Assembly: GCA_013205455.1 (NCBI GenBank)
Contig: JABMMO010000087.1
Location: forward strand, 1-6,347
Direction of reading: 5' to 3'
DNA from: Actinomycetota bacterium
GTDB taxonomy: Bacteria > Actinomycetota > Actinomycetes > Nanopelagicales > Nanopelagicaceae
Length of the DNA stretch: 6,347 bases
The notes beneath the pieces are model-generated. The model did no database searches. It saw only the letters and a program-made list of their open reading frames with translations, and was not told the DNA's origin. A program made the position numbers and the translations under genes. Below are positions 5,889-6,347 of this stretch, piece after piece. How positions within the stretch are numbered: position 1 is the first letter of the stretch; each line of letters begins with the position of its first letter.

Positions 5889-6305
5889 TCAACGCTTAGC
5901 AAGAATTAGATTTGTAATTCTCGCAGTGCAAGTGCGCTCACCTTGATCGTTTGTAATAACGATTTCGTGACAGCATAAAGTTTTTCCCAAAGTTATTGCG
6001 GTAGCTACGCCGGTAACAATGCCAGAAGTGGCTGATTTATGATGGGTTGCGTTAACTTCAATACCAACAATTCGGCGATCTGGTCCCGCGTGCAATTGCG
6101 CCGCAATCGAACCTAAACTTTCAGCTAGTACAACACTTGCACCACCATGCAATAAACCCATTGGTTGGGTATTGCCCTCAACCGGCATGGTTCCGACCAT
6201 TCGTTCGGGAGATGCTTCTATTACTTCGATACCCATTTTTTCGCCAAGCGCACCGCGGCCTCGGATTTTTAATAGTTCCATGTAATCATTTTTGTTGAAT
6301 TCCAT
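5889..6305 (-). CDS. Hotdog-fold acyl-CoA thioesterase, YdiI/PaaI type
   Basis: A small single-domain hotdog thioesterase (138 aa) predicted to hydrolyse an acyl- or aroyl-CoA thioester in the cytoplasm, probably as a dimer or tetramer. The core QPMGLLHGGASVVLAESLGS (47-66) is almost identical to E. coli YdiI (MenI) as I recall it. It supplies the expected active-site residues Q47, H53, G55 and the catalytic carboxylate E62. Later segments IVGIEVNATHHKSA and VTGVATAITLGKT complete the fold. YdiI acts on 1,4-dihydroxy-2-naphthoyl-CoA in menaquinone synthesis, while PaaI relatives act on phenylacetate intermediates. The substrate here cannot be decided without the rest of the genome. The ATG at 6305 has no SD but sits exactly 6 bases after a TAGAAT -10 box, suggesting a leaderless mRNA. 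M9 is an alternative start. Confidence 0.92.
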   Translation of the reverse strand: MEFNKNDYMELLKIRGRGALGEKMGIEVIEASPERMVGTMPVEGNTQPMGLLHGGASVVLAESLGSIAAQLHAGPDRRIVGIEVNATHHKSATSGIVTGVATAITLGKTLCCHEIVITNDQGERTCTARITNLILAKR

Positions 6306-6311
6306 GGCGTC

Positions 6312-6317
6312 ATTCTA
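6312..6317 (-). promoter_or_regulatory. -10 box for leaderless transcription of the thioesterase gene
   Basis: On the - strand TAGAAT (6317 down to 6312) matches the actinobacterial TANNNT -10 pattern. Six bases (GACGCC) separate it from the A of the ATG at 6305, so +1 would coincide with the start codon. No SD is present, as expected for a leaderless gene. No convincing -35 is seen, which is common in actinobacteria. Confidence 0.55.
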
Positions 6318-6330
6318 GGCAATAACTCCA

Positions 6331-6336
6331 TAGAAT
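6331..6336 (+). promoter_or_regulatory. -10 box of a divergent rightward gene beyond the window
   Basis: TAGAAT on the + strand is followed 7 bases later by GTG (6344-6346). A leaderless gene starting with GTG could begin there, but only four bases of it lie in the window, so no CDS is called. In many actinobacteria polA lies near pdtaR; that this gene is polA is a guess from recalled gene order. Confidence 0.4.
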
Positions 6337-6347
6337 CACCGTTGTGA

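Noticed and set aside
5881..5900. GCTAA/TTAGC inverted repeat spanning the livF and thioesterase stops as a bidirectional terminator
   Set aside because: Only 5 bp with a 10-base loop and no T-run on either side; too weak to call.
6344..6347. Start of a rightward CDS (GTG), possibly polA
   Set aside because: Only four bases are available; kept as a promoter observation, not a gene.
1..6347. Mobile elements, CRISPR repeats, attachment sites, riboswitches
   Set aside because: No transposase or integrase, no regularly spaced repeats, no duplication of the tRNA 3' end elsewhere in the window, and no leader long or structured enough to match a known riboswitch.

Overview
The window looks like a chromosomal piece of a low-GC, streamlined actinobacterium. 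A freshwater planktonic lineage such as the acI/Nanopelagicales group would fit, but that placement is inferred. The main evidence is a two-domain receiver-ANTAR response regulator that closely resembles mycobacterial PdtaR, together with GTG/TTG starts, apparently leaderless promoters, and AT-rich DNA for an actinobacterium. There are no mobile elements, CRISPR arrays or obviously foreign genes.

Layout: a tRNA gene with anticodon CAA (1-73) is followed one base later by pdtaR (75-683). A 157-base intergenic region (684-840) carries a tandem GTTAC repeat, a plausible sigma-70-type promoter and a Shine-Dalgarno sequence. It leads into a five-gene branched-chain-amino-acid-type (HAAT family) ABC importer on the + strand: substrate-binding protein (841-2085), a strong hairpin terminator or attenuator (2098-2135), permeases LivH (2175-3227) and LivM (3227-4381), and ATPases LivG (4384-5172) and LivF (5172-5885). 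A hotdog-fold acyl-CoA thioesterase of the YdiI/PaaI type (5889-6305) lies on the - strand, convergent with livF. The last 40 bases hold two back-to-back TAGAAT -10 elements. One fits leaderless transcription of the thioesterase, and the other faces a rightward gene just beyond the window.

How the genes work together: the binding protein captures an amino acid (or a related amide or amine) outside the membrane and delivers it to the LivH/LivM channel, which is powered by LivG/LivF. The terminator after the binding-protein gene should give much more binding protein than membrane complex, the usual stoichiometry for such importers. PdtaR acts as a phosphorylation-controlled RNA-binding antiterminator, but nothing in the sequence proves that it controls the transporter.

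I see no wholly new system. The points most worth a second look are the short-variable-loop tRNA with a Leu(CAA) anticodon, the 1-nt junction between tRNA and pdtaR that could make an almost leaderless mRNA by tRNA processing, the 11-bp GTTAC repeat upstream of the transporter, the missing lipobox in the binding protein, and the paired leaderless-type promoters at the right edge.
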